Positions 26,873 through 35,000 of a stretch of 56,956 nucleotides of DNA are shown in pieces. The notes beneath the pieces were generated by a model that was not told the DNA's origin, ran no database searches, and saw only the letters and a list, made by a program, of their open reading frames with translations. Within the stretch, counting starts at the first letter, position 1. Each line of letters opens with the position of its first letter. This DNA is from Sphingomonas bacterium (GTDB lineage Bacteria > Pseudomonadota > Alphaproteobacteria > Sphingomonadales > Sphingomonadaceae). The DNA is taken from assembly GCF_028292945.1 (NCBI RefSeq), contig NZ_JAQGLJ010000017.1, positions 1 to 56,956 on the forward strand, in the 5' to 3' direction. The translations under genes were made by a program, and so were the position numbers.

Positions 26873-27856
26873 TCAGGACAGGTCGCCCATCCAGCCTTCC
26901 CACCGGCGATACGCGACGCGGGTGCCGTCGTCGCGATGGGCGCGGACGTCGGCCCGGTAGGCGGTGGGCGTGACCCCGAACGCGGCCGCGAACAGTCGGC
27001 GCATCCGCGCCTCGTCGGCGAAGCCATGTTGCTCCGCCAGATCGGCAAACGCCGCCTCACTGCCCTGCTCCAGCGCATCGCGCACCGCCTGCAGCCGCCT
27101 CTTCTGGATGAACTGCGTCACGCCGCCCTGCGGCTCCATCAGCCGGTACAGCGCCGATCGCGAGATGCCGAGCGCGTCGCCGATCACATCGGCCCCCAGC
27201 TTGCGCCGCGACAGGTTCGCCTGGACGAAACCGCCGATCGCCTCGCGGCGCAGCACCTCTTCGCGACCGCGCTCGGTGCGCCGCGTCTCGCTGCCCTCCA
27301 GCGCACCACCCAGCAGTTCGACAAAGGCGTGCGACAGGCTGCGCGTCTCCGCCGTGTCGCCGGCGTGCCGCACCAGCGAGCGCAGGAAGTCGACCAGGAT
27401 CAGCGTCGCGGGCGGGCGCAGCACCCGGCCGTGCAGGTCGGACACGCCGTCGATCGCTGGCGTCATCCGATAGCGCGCGATGCTGACGGTGATCAGGTGC
27501 GCGTCCACCGGCGTCTGGCGCGACGGCTCGCGCGTATCGAGCAGCACCACCTCGCCGGGCTCGACACGCTTGAAGCGGCTGGCGTCGCTGCCGTGCAACG
27601 TACCCGCCAGGACGGCATGCACGACCAGGTGATCGAACCCGTCCGTCCGCACCTTGCCCGGGTCGCGGAAATGGGTGACCCCGGTGAACCTGCGATCGAA
27701 CAGGATCATGCCGTCCAGCCGCCACCCCGCGACCGTGGCGGCGAACGGGCCGTCGGCACGCTCCACCCGGGCCCCGTTCGCGTACAGCCGGGCATAGTCG
27801 GCGAAGGCCTCGTCGGGATCACGATCGGCACTGGCGAACAGGAACCCCTCGGTCAC
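26873..27856 (-). CDS. AraC-family transcriptional regulator
   Basis: A 327-residue regulator. The N-terminal half resembles the AraC-binding-like domain (HGSDASRFKRVEPGEVVLLDTREPSRQ). The C-terminal AraC HTH spans about 215-315, with LGADVIGDALGISRSALYRLM as the first helix-turn-helix and FADLAEQHGFADEARMRRLFAAAFGVTPTAYR as the second. GTG 27856 overlaps the stop of the MFS gene (GTGA), giving a start with no spurious extension. It probably controls the coupled transporter gene and might influence the neighbouring RTX gene; the effector is unknown. Confidence 0.82.
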   Translation of the reverse strand: MTEGFLFASADRDPDEAFADYARLYANGARVERADGPFAATVAGWRLDGMILFDRRFTGVTHFRDPGKVRTDGFDHLVVHAVLAGTLHGSDASRFKRVEPGEVVLLDTREPSRQTPVDAHLITVSIARYRMTPAIDGVSDLHGRVLRPPATLILVDFLRSLVRHAGDTAETRSLSHAFVELLGGALEGSETRRTERGREEVLRREAIGGFVQANLSRRKLGADVIGDALGISRSALYRLMEPQGGVTQFIQKRRLQAVRDALEQGSEAAFADLAEQHGFADEARMRRLFAAAFGVTPTAYRADVRAHRDDGTRVAYRRWEGWMGDLS

Positions 27857-29118
27857 GCAATCATCGCCGTGTTCTCGCCACCCGCCCTTGTGCGCACGAC
27901 ATGCCGCCATGCCCGCGTGCCGGCAAGCGCCGCCGCGCCGGCGACCACCGCGGCCACCGCGACCACGGCGGCCAGTGCCAGCGCCAGGCTGTCGCCCGCC
28001 CCGCCCAATCGGTCGCTGGCCACGCCGGTCACCAGCGGCCCGATGCCGAACCCGACCAGCGACACGGTGGCGAAATACGCGGCGTTGACCGCCAGCCGAT
28101 CGTCCGGCGCGACCAGCGGCTGCAATCCGATCAGCGCCGCCGCCGCCGCGAACCCGCCACCGATGCTGAGCAACCCGATCGCCAGCAGCGCGATCGGCAG
28201 CACGGGCGCGACCGCCAGCAACAGGCAGGCCGCCATCGCGACGGTCGCGCCCCCTGCGATCATCGGCCCCGGCGCCCACCCGGCGCGTTCGGTATCGTAG
28301 CGACCGGCGAGCAGGTGACCGGCGGGCGCGGTGAACAGGATCACCGCGCCGGTCAGCGCCGCGGCGGCGCCCGGCTCGACCGCGAACCCGCGATGCACGA
28401 TCGAGCTCGCCCAGGCGCCGCCCGCCTGAACGATCAACACCGCCGCCGATGCGCCGGTCACATGGGCGATGAACGCGCGCGGATGCGCCGCCAGCGCGCG
28501 CAGACCGCCCGTGCCGTGCGGCCGCGTCGCCGCCGATGGAGGATCGGCGGATCGCGCGTCAAACAGCAGCATGGCAAGCAGCGCCAGATTGGGCACGATC
28601 AGCCACAGGGTGGCCATCCGCCACGGCTCCGCCAGGACGAGAGTCCCTCCCGTGGCGAGCGTCAGCAGCAACCCCGCGATCAGCAATCCTCCACTGCGTC
28701 CCGCCGCCGACCCCGCGGTGAACGACGAGATCGCCGTCGCCGGACGGTCGAACCCGCTCAGCAGCGCCAGCGCGGCCGGGGCGAAGCCCGCCTGCCCGAT
28801 CCCGAGCGCGACGCGGGCCAGCAGCAGGTCGTCGAAACTGGTCGCGGCGGCGGACATCAGCCCCGCCACCGTCCACGCGATCACCGATGCGACGACCAGG
28901 CGGCGCGGGTCCGTGCGCGCGCCCAGCGCGCCGATCGCCGCCGCTCCCAGCGCGAATGGAAGGATAAAGGCGGGACCATGCAACAAGCCCTGCTCCGCAT
29001 CGCTCAGCGCGAACCGATCGCGCAACACGGGCGCGAGCGCCGCCGGCAGCGCCCGGTCGGCATGGGCGCAGAAGTGCAGCGCGGCGAGAAGGAGGATGCT
29101 GGCGCGGCTGGAGCGCAC
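27853..29118 (-). CDS. MFS transporter
   Basis: About 421 residues with twelve predicted membrane helices. The first begins directly after the start (SRASILLLAALHFCAHADRALPAALAPVLRDRF), and loop 2-3 carries GALGARTDPRRLVV, an MFS motif A variant. SDAEQGLLHGPAFILPFALGA resembles spinster-like and sugar-phosphate MFS members. GTG 29118 is the preferred start because upstream sequence overlaps the divergent gene and has no membrane character, but its ribosome-binding site is weak, so the start is uncertain. Coupled to the AraC gene by GTGA overlap. Substrate unknown. Confidence 0.75.
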   Translation of the reverse strand: MRSSRASILLLAALHFCAHADRALPAALAPVLRDRFALSDAEQGLLHGPAFILPFALGAAAIGALGARTDPRRLVVASVIAWTVAGLMSAAATSFDDLLLARVALGIGQAGFAPAALALLSGFDRPATAISSFTAGSAAGRSGGLLIAGLLLTLATGGTLVLAEPWRMATLWLIVPNLALLAMLLFDARSADPPSAATRPHGTGGLRALAAHPRAFIAHVTGASAAVLIVQAGGAWASSIVHRGFAVEPGAAAALTGAVILFTAPAGHLLAGRYDTERAGWAPGPMIAGGATVAMAACLLLAVAPVLPIALLAIGLLSIGGGFAAAAALIGLQPLVAPDDRLAVNAAYFATVSLVGFGIGPLVTGVASDRLGGAGDSLALALAAVVAVAAVVAGAAALAGTRAWRHVVRTRAGGENTAMIA

Positions 29119-29203
29119 CGACGCGGCTTCGATCCTGATCTCCGCTGTCCTTCCCCCCGGCCCTGCGGTTGCCTTAACCTGTATTGAATGCGACGTCGTG
29201 GCA

Positions 29204-30277
29204 ATGGTCGGCCCAAAACAGGACAATGCTTCGCCGCCGCCGGAACGCATGCTGCTCGCCTCGCAGGGGTTTACCGGGTGGCTGGCGGCGAATGACTGCG
29301 CGGTGGCGCTCACCACCTATCAGGCCGGGCGGCTGTTCCTGCTCGGCCGCCGCCCGGATGGCGTTTTGCGCGCGCACGAACGTCGCATCGACCATTGCCA
29401 GGGACTGTGGACCGACGGGCAGTCGATGTGGGCCTCGTCCAGGGCGATCCTCTGGCGGTTCGAAAACGACCTCCCCGCCGGCCCCGATCGCCGCTTCGTA
29501 CCCCGCGAAGGCCGCGTCACCGGCCAGATCGACATCCACGACATTGCTGTTGGAGATCGCAACTTCCACACCGGGGAAACCCCCTCGATCGGCCCCATCT
29601 TCGTCACCACCGGCTACAACTGCCTCGCCACGACCAGCGACCACGGCAGCTTCCGCCCGCTCTGGCGCCCGCCCTTCGTCAGCGCCCTCGTCGCGGAGGA
29701 CCGCTGTCACCTGAATGGCCTCGCGATGCGCAACGGCCGCCCAGGCTTCGTCAGCGCGGTCAGCCGTTCGGATGTTGCCGACGGCTGGCGCGAACGGCGC
29801 CGCGACGGCGGCGTGATCCTGGACGTCGCAACCGGCGAGGCGGTAGCGACGGGACTGTCGATGCCGCATTCTCCGCGCTGGCATGACGGCCAGCTATGGG
29901 TGCTCAATTCCGGCACCGGCGAGTTCGGCCGCATCGACCTCGCCTCGGGCACGTTCGATCCCGTCGCCTTCTGCCCCGGCTATGCGCGCGGGCTGGCGTT
30001 CGTCGGCGGCCACGCGGTGATCGGCCTCTCGCGCCCCCGCCACAACCAGACCTTCGAAGGGCTGGCGCTGCAGGAACGACTTGAAGCCAAGGATGCGGTC
30101 CCGCGCTGCGGCCTGATCGTCGTCGACCTCCTCAGCGGTCGCACCGTCGAGTGGCTGCGCTTCGAACACACGATCGACGAACTGTACGACGTGGCCGTCC
30201 TGCCGGGTGTGGCACAGGCCGAAGCGGTGGGGTTTCAGGGGCCGGAGATCAACCAGCGCGTGACGCCGGACAGCTGA
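29204..30277 (+). CDS. TIGR03032-family protein (DUF4915)
   Basis: A 357-residue protein with family landmarks in order: TTYQAGRLFLLGRRPDGVL, DIHDIAVG, FVTTGYNCLATTSDHGSFRPLWRPPFVSALVAEDRCHLNGLA, GGVILDVATGEAVATGLSMPHSPRWHDGQLWVLNSGTGEFG, PGYARGLAFVGGHAVIGLS and DELYDVAVLPGV. The repeating blades suggest a beta-propeller. ATG 29204 is a likely start, but ATG 29249 (MLLASQGFTGW) is possible and neither has a strong Shine-Dalgarno. The function of the family is unknown. It ends 4 bp before the convergent HlyD-like gene, so it sits between a giant RTX protein and a type I secretion operon. Confidence 0.78.
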   Translation: MVGPKQDNASPPPERMLLASQGFTGWLAANDCAVALTTYQAGRLFLLGRRPDGVLRAHERRIDHCQGLWTDGQSMWASSRAILWRFENDLPAGPDRRFVPREGRVTGQIDIHDIAVGDRNFHTGETPSIGPIFVTTGYNCLATTSDHGSFRPLWRPPFVSALVAEDRCHLNGLAMRNGRPGFVSAVSRSDVADGWRERRRDGGVILDVATGEAVATGLSMPHSPRWHDGQLWVLNSGTGEFGRIDLASGTFDPVAFCPGYARGLAFVGGHAVIGLSRPRHNQTFEGLALQERLEAKDAVPRCGLIVVDLLSGRTVEWLRFEHTIDELYDVAVLPGVAQAEAVGFQGPEINQRVTPDS

Positions 30278-30280
30278 CCG

Positions 30281-31582
30281 CTACTCCCGCGCCGCGCGCT
30301 GCGCCAGCTTCGTCAGCGGGGAGAAGATGTACGCCAGCACCGACCGCTTGTCGCCGAGCAGGCTAACGTCGGCGGTCATGCCCGGCCCGATCTGCAGCGG
30401 CTTGCCCTGCGGATCGAGGAAGCGCCTGCCCGCCGCGCGCACGCGGATGGTATAGTGGCTCTCCCCCGTCCGCTCGTCGACCGTGGCGTCGGGCGAGATG
30501 GTGTCGACCGCCCCATCCATCGCCCCGTAGATCGCGGAGTCGTAGGCCGTGATGTTGATGCGCGCGGGCTGACCCAGACGGACCGACGCGATGTCCTTGG
30601 GCAGCACCGTCGCCTCTATCATCAGCGAGTCGTTCGTCGGCACGACCTCGGCGATCGGCTGACCCGCGCCGATCGTGCTGCCGACGGTCGACACGAGCAC
30701 GCGGTTGACGCGCCCGTCGACGGGCGCGACGATCACCGAACGGCGGACGCGATCGGCCAGCGCCGGCATCTGCTGACGGCGCGCGGCCATCTCCGCCTGC
30801 GCGGTCGCCAGCTCGGTGCCGGCCTGCGCGCGCCACTGCTGGCGGACCTGCGACAGCGCCGCCCGGGCTTCCGCCACGCCGCCCTGCGCACGCGAGATCG
30901 CCGCCTGAGCTTGGGCCGCGTCGCTGGCCGCAACGCTGGCCTGGCTCTGCAGCTGAACCAGCGTCAGGCGCGGTTCGATGCCGCGCTCCACCAGCGGCCG
31001 CATCAGGTCGAGCTGCTGGCGCGCCGAGTCTCGGGCAGAAACGCGTGATTGATACGCCGCCTGCGCCTCCGCGACGGCGCGTCCCGCCTGGCTCATGCGC
31101 GCGTTGGCCGCGGCGCTCAGGCTGGCGAGGTCCGCCATTCGCGCCGCGTGCAGCGAGCGTTCGATGCCGATCTGCTCAGCCTCGATCGTGCTTGTCGCGG
31201 CCGGATAGCTCGGCGTGCGCCCGTCGATCTCCGCCTGCAGCCGCGCGACCTTCGCCGCCAGTGCACCGATCGTCGCGCGGCTGCTGCCCAGGTCGGCCCC
31301 GCCCGCCAGCTCGCTCAACCGCACGACCGGCTGCCCGCGGCGGACGACTTGACCCTGCCGAACCAGAATCGCCTCGACGATGCCGCCTTCCAGGTGGGAT
31401 AGCACCTGCAATCGTCCGCTCGGGATCACGCGACCGGCCGCGTGTACTGTGCGGTCCAGCTTGGTCAGCGCCGCCCAGATCACGAAGATGGTCACGAAGC
31501 CAAGGATCAACCACAGCAGCAGATTGGACGCCGAGCGCAGCTTCAGCCGGTCGGCATAATCCTCGAGGTTATGTTCGGCCAT
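30281..31582 (-). CDS. type I secretion membrane fusion protein (HlyD/LapC-like)
   Basis: A 433-residue periplasmic adaptor. It has one N-terminal membrane anchor (LLLWLILGFVTIFVIWAAL, about 21-40), the biotinyl-lipoyl half AAGRVIPSGRLQVLSHLEGGIVEAILVRQGQVV, and a long alpha-hairpin rich in Ala, Gln and Arg. The second lipoyl half is VIVAPVDGRVNRVLVSTVGSTIGAGQPIAEVVP, followed by a beta-barrel and the family ending DVSLLGDKRSVLAYIFSPLTKLAQRAARE. It links the ABC protein at 31586-33310 to the TolC-like channel, with which it forms a three-gene operon (tolC-abc-hlyD). Confidence 0.92.
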   Translation of the reverse strand: MAEHNLEDYADRLKLRSASNLLLWLILGFVTIFVIWAALTKLDRTVHAAGRVIPSGRLQVLSHLEGGIVEAILVRQGQVVRRGQPVVRLSELAGGADLGSSRATIGALAAKVARLQAEIDGRTPSYPAATSTIEAEQIGIERSLHAARMADLASLSAAANARMSQAGRAVAEAQAAYQSRVSARDSARQQLDLMRPLVERGIEPRLTLVQLQSQASVAASDAAQAQAAISRAQGGVAEARAALSQVRQQWRAQAGTELATAQAEMAARRQQMPALADRVRRSVIVAPVDGRVNRVLVSTVGSTIGAGQPIAEVVPTNDSLMIEATVLPKDIASVRLGQPARINITAYDSAIYGAMDGAVDTISPDATVDERTGESHYTIRVRAAGRRFLDPQGKPLQIGPGMTADVSLLGDKRSVLAYIFSPLTKLAQRAARE

Positions 31583-31585
31583 AAA

Positions 31586-33310
31586 CTAGGCCGCCCTGGG
31601 GCGTGAAAGTTGCGATAGGACCTGATCGCGCGGGCCGTCGGTCACCACCTTGCCAGCCTCCACCACCACCACGCGCTCGACCAGCGCCACCAATGCAGGA
31701 CGATGCGTGATCAGCAGGAGCGTGCGTCCCTTCACCTCCGCCTGCAATCGCGCAATCAGCTGACCTTCCGTCTGCTGGTCCATGCTGCTGGTCGGCTCGT
31801 CGAATACCAGCAGCGGCGGCCGGCCGGCCAGCGCGCGTGCGAGACCGATCGACTGGCGCTGTCCGCCCGACAGCCCTTCGCCGCGATCGGCGAGCACCAG
31901 GTCATAGCCGTTGGTCAGCCGGCTCATGAACTGGTGCGTGCCCGACAGCTCGGCCGCGCGCAGCATCTCCGCCTCGTCGATCCCGTCGCGATCGAGCGTG
32001 ATGTTGTCGCGCACGCTGCCGCTCAGCAGCACGCCGTCCTGCAGGGCCGCGCCGATGCGACTGCGCATCGCATCGGGATCGAGCTGACGGATGTCGGTGC
32101 CGTCGATCAGCACCAAGCCTTCCTGCGGCTGGTAAAGGCCGAGCACGAGCCGTGCGATCGTCGACTTGCCCGATCCGACCCGGCCGAGCAGCGCCACGCG
32201 CTGCCCCGCCTCGATCGTCAGCGACAGGCCGTCGAGCGTCTTTTCGGCCGCGCCTGGGTAGCGGAACTCGACGCTCTTCAGCTCGATGCGACCGGCAAAG
32301 GTCGCGGGCTTCAGCCCGTCCTTCTCGGGTCCTTCGGATTGCGCTGCCATCATCGCGTCGATCTGGTTGTACGCGGTCCGCGTGGCCGACAGCCGGGTCA
32401 GCAGTTGCGCGATCTGGCCAAGCGGCTGCACCGCGCGGCCCGCGAGGATCGAGCACGCGATCAGGCCGCCCATCGTCAGCCGCTGGTCGGCGATCAGGAA
32501 CACGCCGGCGATCACCGTGCCGGCATAGGCGAGCGTGTTGGCGGTCGAGGCGACCGTGATCGCGATCGTCGACACCAGCCGCTGCCGCATCGAACTGTCG
32601 GAATGGGCGCGGTTGGCGTGCTTCCAGCGCCGCCCGAGCAGTGCGGCGGCACCGCTGGTCTTGACCATCTCCAGCGCGCCGATCGTCTCGACCAGCACCG
32701 ACTGCTTGTTGAGCCCTTCGTTCATCGACCGCGCCGCCAGCCGGTCCTGCGCCCCGCGCGTCAGCCACCCCGCGCCGATCACCAGCGGCACCGCCGCGAG
32801 CGGTACCAGCACGATCCACCCACCGATGATCGCGATGAACAGCAGGGTGACGAGAATGAACGGCACGTCCACCATCGCCGTCAGCGTGGCGGAAGCGAAG
32901 AAATCGCGCAGCGTCTCCAGCTCGCGCATCATGCCGGTCAGCGCGCCGGTCGAACCGCGCTTCTGGTCGAGCCGGATCGCCACCAGCCGCTTGAACACGG
33001 TGCGCCCGACCTCCTGGTCGATATCCGCGCCAGCCATGTCGACGAAATACGCGCGCAGCACGCGCAGCGCGAAGTCGAAGACGATGACGATCAGCAGCCC
33101 GACCGACAGGGCGATCAGCGACGCGACGGCGTTGTTGGGCAACACGCGGTCGTACACCACCATCGTGAACAGCGACGTGACCAGGCCAAAGATGTTGATC
33201 GCCGCCGCCGCGAGCGCGACCTTGCCATAGGTGCCACGATTGCGCAGCATCGGCTCGACCAGCCAGGGTGCGAAGCGCGGCCTGGGTTCGGGGACGAAGG
33301 TGTCGCTCAC
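31586..33310 (-). CDS. type I secretion ABC transporter/ATPase (LapB/PrtD type)
   Basis: A 574-residue half-transporter with six membrane helices (for example VALAAAAINIFGLVTSLFTMVVYDRVLPNNA) and a nucleotide-binding domain: Walker A GRVGSGKST, signature LSGGQRQSIGLARAL, Walker B LLVFDEPTSSMD, H-loop LITHRP. The start of the membrane domain resembles LapB/RTX-type exporters, but only about 25 residues precede it, so the C39-like N-terminal domain of HlyB and LapB is absent. It powers export of C-terminally signalled substrates, probably the giant RTX protein. ATG 33310 overlaps the tolC-like stop (ATGA). Confidence 0.92.
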   Translation of the reverse strand: MSDTFVPEPRPRFAPWLVEPMLRNRGTYGKVALAAAAINIFGLVTSLFTMVVYDRVLPNNAVASLIALSVGLLIVIVFDFALRVLRAYFVDMAGADIDQEVGRTVFKRLVAIRLDQKRGSTGALTGMMRELETLRDFFASATLTAMVDVPFILVTLLFIAIIGGWIVLVPLAAVPLVIGAGWLTRGAQDRLAARSMNEGLNKQSVLVETIGALEMVKTSGAAALLGRRWKHANRAHSDSSMRQRLVSTIAITVASTANTLAYAGTVIAGVFLIADQRLTMGGLIACSILAGRAVQPLGQIAQLLTRLSATRTAYNQIDAMMAAQSEGPEKDGLKPATFAGRIELKSVEFRYPGAAEKTLDGLSLTIEAGQRVALLGRVGSGKSTIARLVLGLYQPQEGLVLIDGTDIRQLDPDAMRSRIGAALQDGVLLSGSVRDNITLDRDGIDEAEMLRAAELSGTHQFMSRLTNGYDLVLADRGEGLSGGQRQSIGLARALAGRPPLLVFDEPTSSMDQQTEGQLIARLQAEVKGRTLLLITHRPALVALVERVVVVEAGKVVTDGPRDQVLSQLSRPRAA

Positions 33311-34914
33311 CGGTCCTGCTCCGCCGCCGGTTCGATCCCGAGCGCGGGCAACAGCTGGCCGGTACGCGCAAGCAGCACGTAACGCGCGGTGTCGAGCTCG
33401 ATCGTGGTCTGGATATAGCGCGCCGCGACGCCGAAATAGTTGCTCTCCGCGCCCAGCAGGTCGAACAGCGTCCCGCGCGACACGCGGAAGCGTTCGGCCA
33501 GCACGTCGCGCGAGCGGCGGCTGGCGATGTAGTTGCTCTTGAGTGCCGCCTCCGCGTCGAACAGCGCCTGCAAGTCGGATCGCGAGATGTCCGCGTCGCG
33601 CCGCGCTTCCAGCCGGGTGCGATCGAGCCGCGCGGTGGCTCCGGTCGCGCGGGCGGCGGCCTGATCGACGCGCTGCATGGTCCCGCCGAACAGCCGCCAG
33701 CTGACGGTCAGGTCGGCGCGGATATCGAAGTCACGCGCCGTTTCGAACACGCCGTAGCGCCCGGCCGAAATCGCCGCACCCAGCTGAGGCAGCGTGTCCG
33801 AGCGCGCCGCGCGCGCGTCCTCGCGCGCCGCCGCCGCCCCTGCGGCCGCCGCCCGAACCGCCGGCAGACGATCAAGGTCGGGCTCGCCGGCGATGACCGG
33901 CGCGGGCGGATGACCGATATCGGCGGGCGGGTCCTCGCCGATCTGCGCCCGATAGCGCGCCTCCGCGCCAGCCAGCGCGCGCCGGAAATCGACCAGCTGC
34001 GCTTCCGCCGCCGCGCGATAGCTGTCGACCTGCGCCACGTCGCCCGCTGCCGCCGCTCCTTGTGCGATGCGGGTGTCGACCGCGCGGCGCAGATCCGCCT
34101 GGTCGGCCGCGAACGCCTCGCCCAGCCGCACGAGCGCGCGATAGCCGAACACATTGTACCACGCCCCGATCGCATCCAGCGCGACCTGCGCGCCCGCGTC
34201 GTCGATCCCCGCCGCCGCCTGGCGCACGCGCTGACGACTGGCCCGCACGCGCGCGTTACCCGCGCCGAAGTCGAACAGCGGTTGATTGACGCGCGCGGTG
34301 GCGTCGGTGCGTTTCGAAGGGCGTGAGCGCTCGAGCAGGTTGAGCGGATCGTTGGAAAACGCGCGGTCGACGATGCGAAAGTGCGTGAACTGGATATCGG
34401 CCGACGGCTGCTGTCGCGCGAGCGCCTCGTTCTTGATCGCCTCCGCCTCGTCGGCCTGCGCGGTCGCCTCGCCCAACCGCGGGTTGCGCGCGACCGCGGC
34501 GGCGATCGCCGCCCTGAAGCTTTCGGCGGATGTACTCTGCGCCGCGATGCGCAGCACCGGATCGCTGGCGAGGTCGACCCCGAACGGCTCCTCGCTCGGT
34601 GCCGGCAGCCCACCTGGTCGTTGCCGCAGCAGCGGCACGCGCGAGACGGGCGGCTGGCTTAACAGCGGCCCCTGCACCGCCGGTGTGGACGGCACGGCGA
34701 GCGGTCGCTGCACGGGAAGATCGGCGCGCGGCTCCACGTCCGCCTGGGTCGGTGTGGGCAGCGGCCGTTGATCCGGCCTGATCGCTGGCGGCGTCGCGCC
34801 ACGCTGCGGCGCCTCCACCAGCGATGGCGGCGTTACCTGGGCAAGCACACCAGCGGGCGCCAGCAGGAGCAGCGCGCGCGCGCAGGCGTGGGGACACAGG
34901 GAACGCAGGCTCAT
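33307..34914 (-). CDS. TolC-family outer-membrane channel
   Basis: About 535 residues from ATG 34914, chosen because it begins a signal peptide (CARALLLLAPAGVLAQ). After a proline-rich linker (about 30-110) come the TolC repeats: SFRAAIAAAVARNPRLGEATAQADEAEAIKNEA, then ADIQFTHFRIVD, then the mirrored second half with ISAGRYGVFETARDFDIRADLTVSWRLFGG and SRGTLFDLLGAESNYFGVAARYIQTTIELDTARYVLLARTGQLLPALGI. It is the outer-membrane exit duct of the type I system, first gene of tolC-abc-hlyD. The linker is longer than usual in TolC. It lies 86 bp after the AsnB-like gene, on the same strand. Confidence 0.9.
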   Translation of the reverse strand: MSLRSLCPHACARALLLLAPAGVLAQVTPPSLVEAPQRGATPPAIRPDQRPLPTPTQADVEPRADLPVQRPLAVPSTPAVQGPLLSQPPVSRVPLLRQRPGGLPAPSEEPFGVDLASDPVLRIAAQSTSAESFRAAIAAAVARNPRLGEATAQADEAEAIKNEALARQQPSADIQFTHFRIVDRAFSNDPLNLLERSRPSKRTDATARVNQPLFDFGAGNARVRASRQRVRQAAAGIDDAGAQVALDAIGAWYNVFGYRALVRLGEAFAADQADLRRAVDTRIAQGAAAAGDVAQVDSYRAAAEAQLVDFRRALAGAEARYRAQIGEDPPADIGHPPAPVIAGEPDLDRLPAVRAAAAGAAAAREDARAARSDTLPQLGAAISAGRYGVFETARDFDIRADLTVSWRLFGGTMQRVDQAAARATGATARLDRTRLEARRDADISRSDLQALFDAEAALKSNYIASRRSRDVLAERFRVSRGTLFDLLGAESNYFGVAARYIQTTIELDTARYVLLARTGQLLPALGIEPAAEQDR

Positions 34915-35000
34915 CCGGCTCGCTTCTGAACGCCGTTCAGCCACGGCGGCCGGGCCTTGCCCGCTTCGCCACGGATACGCAATGGACGCCGCCATCCTCA

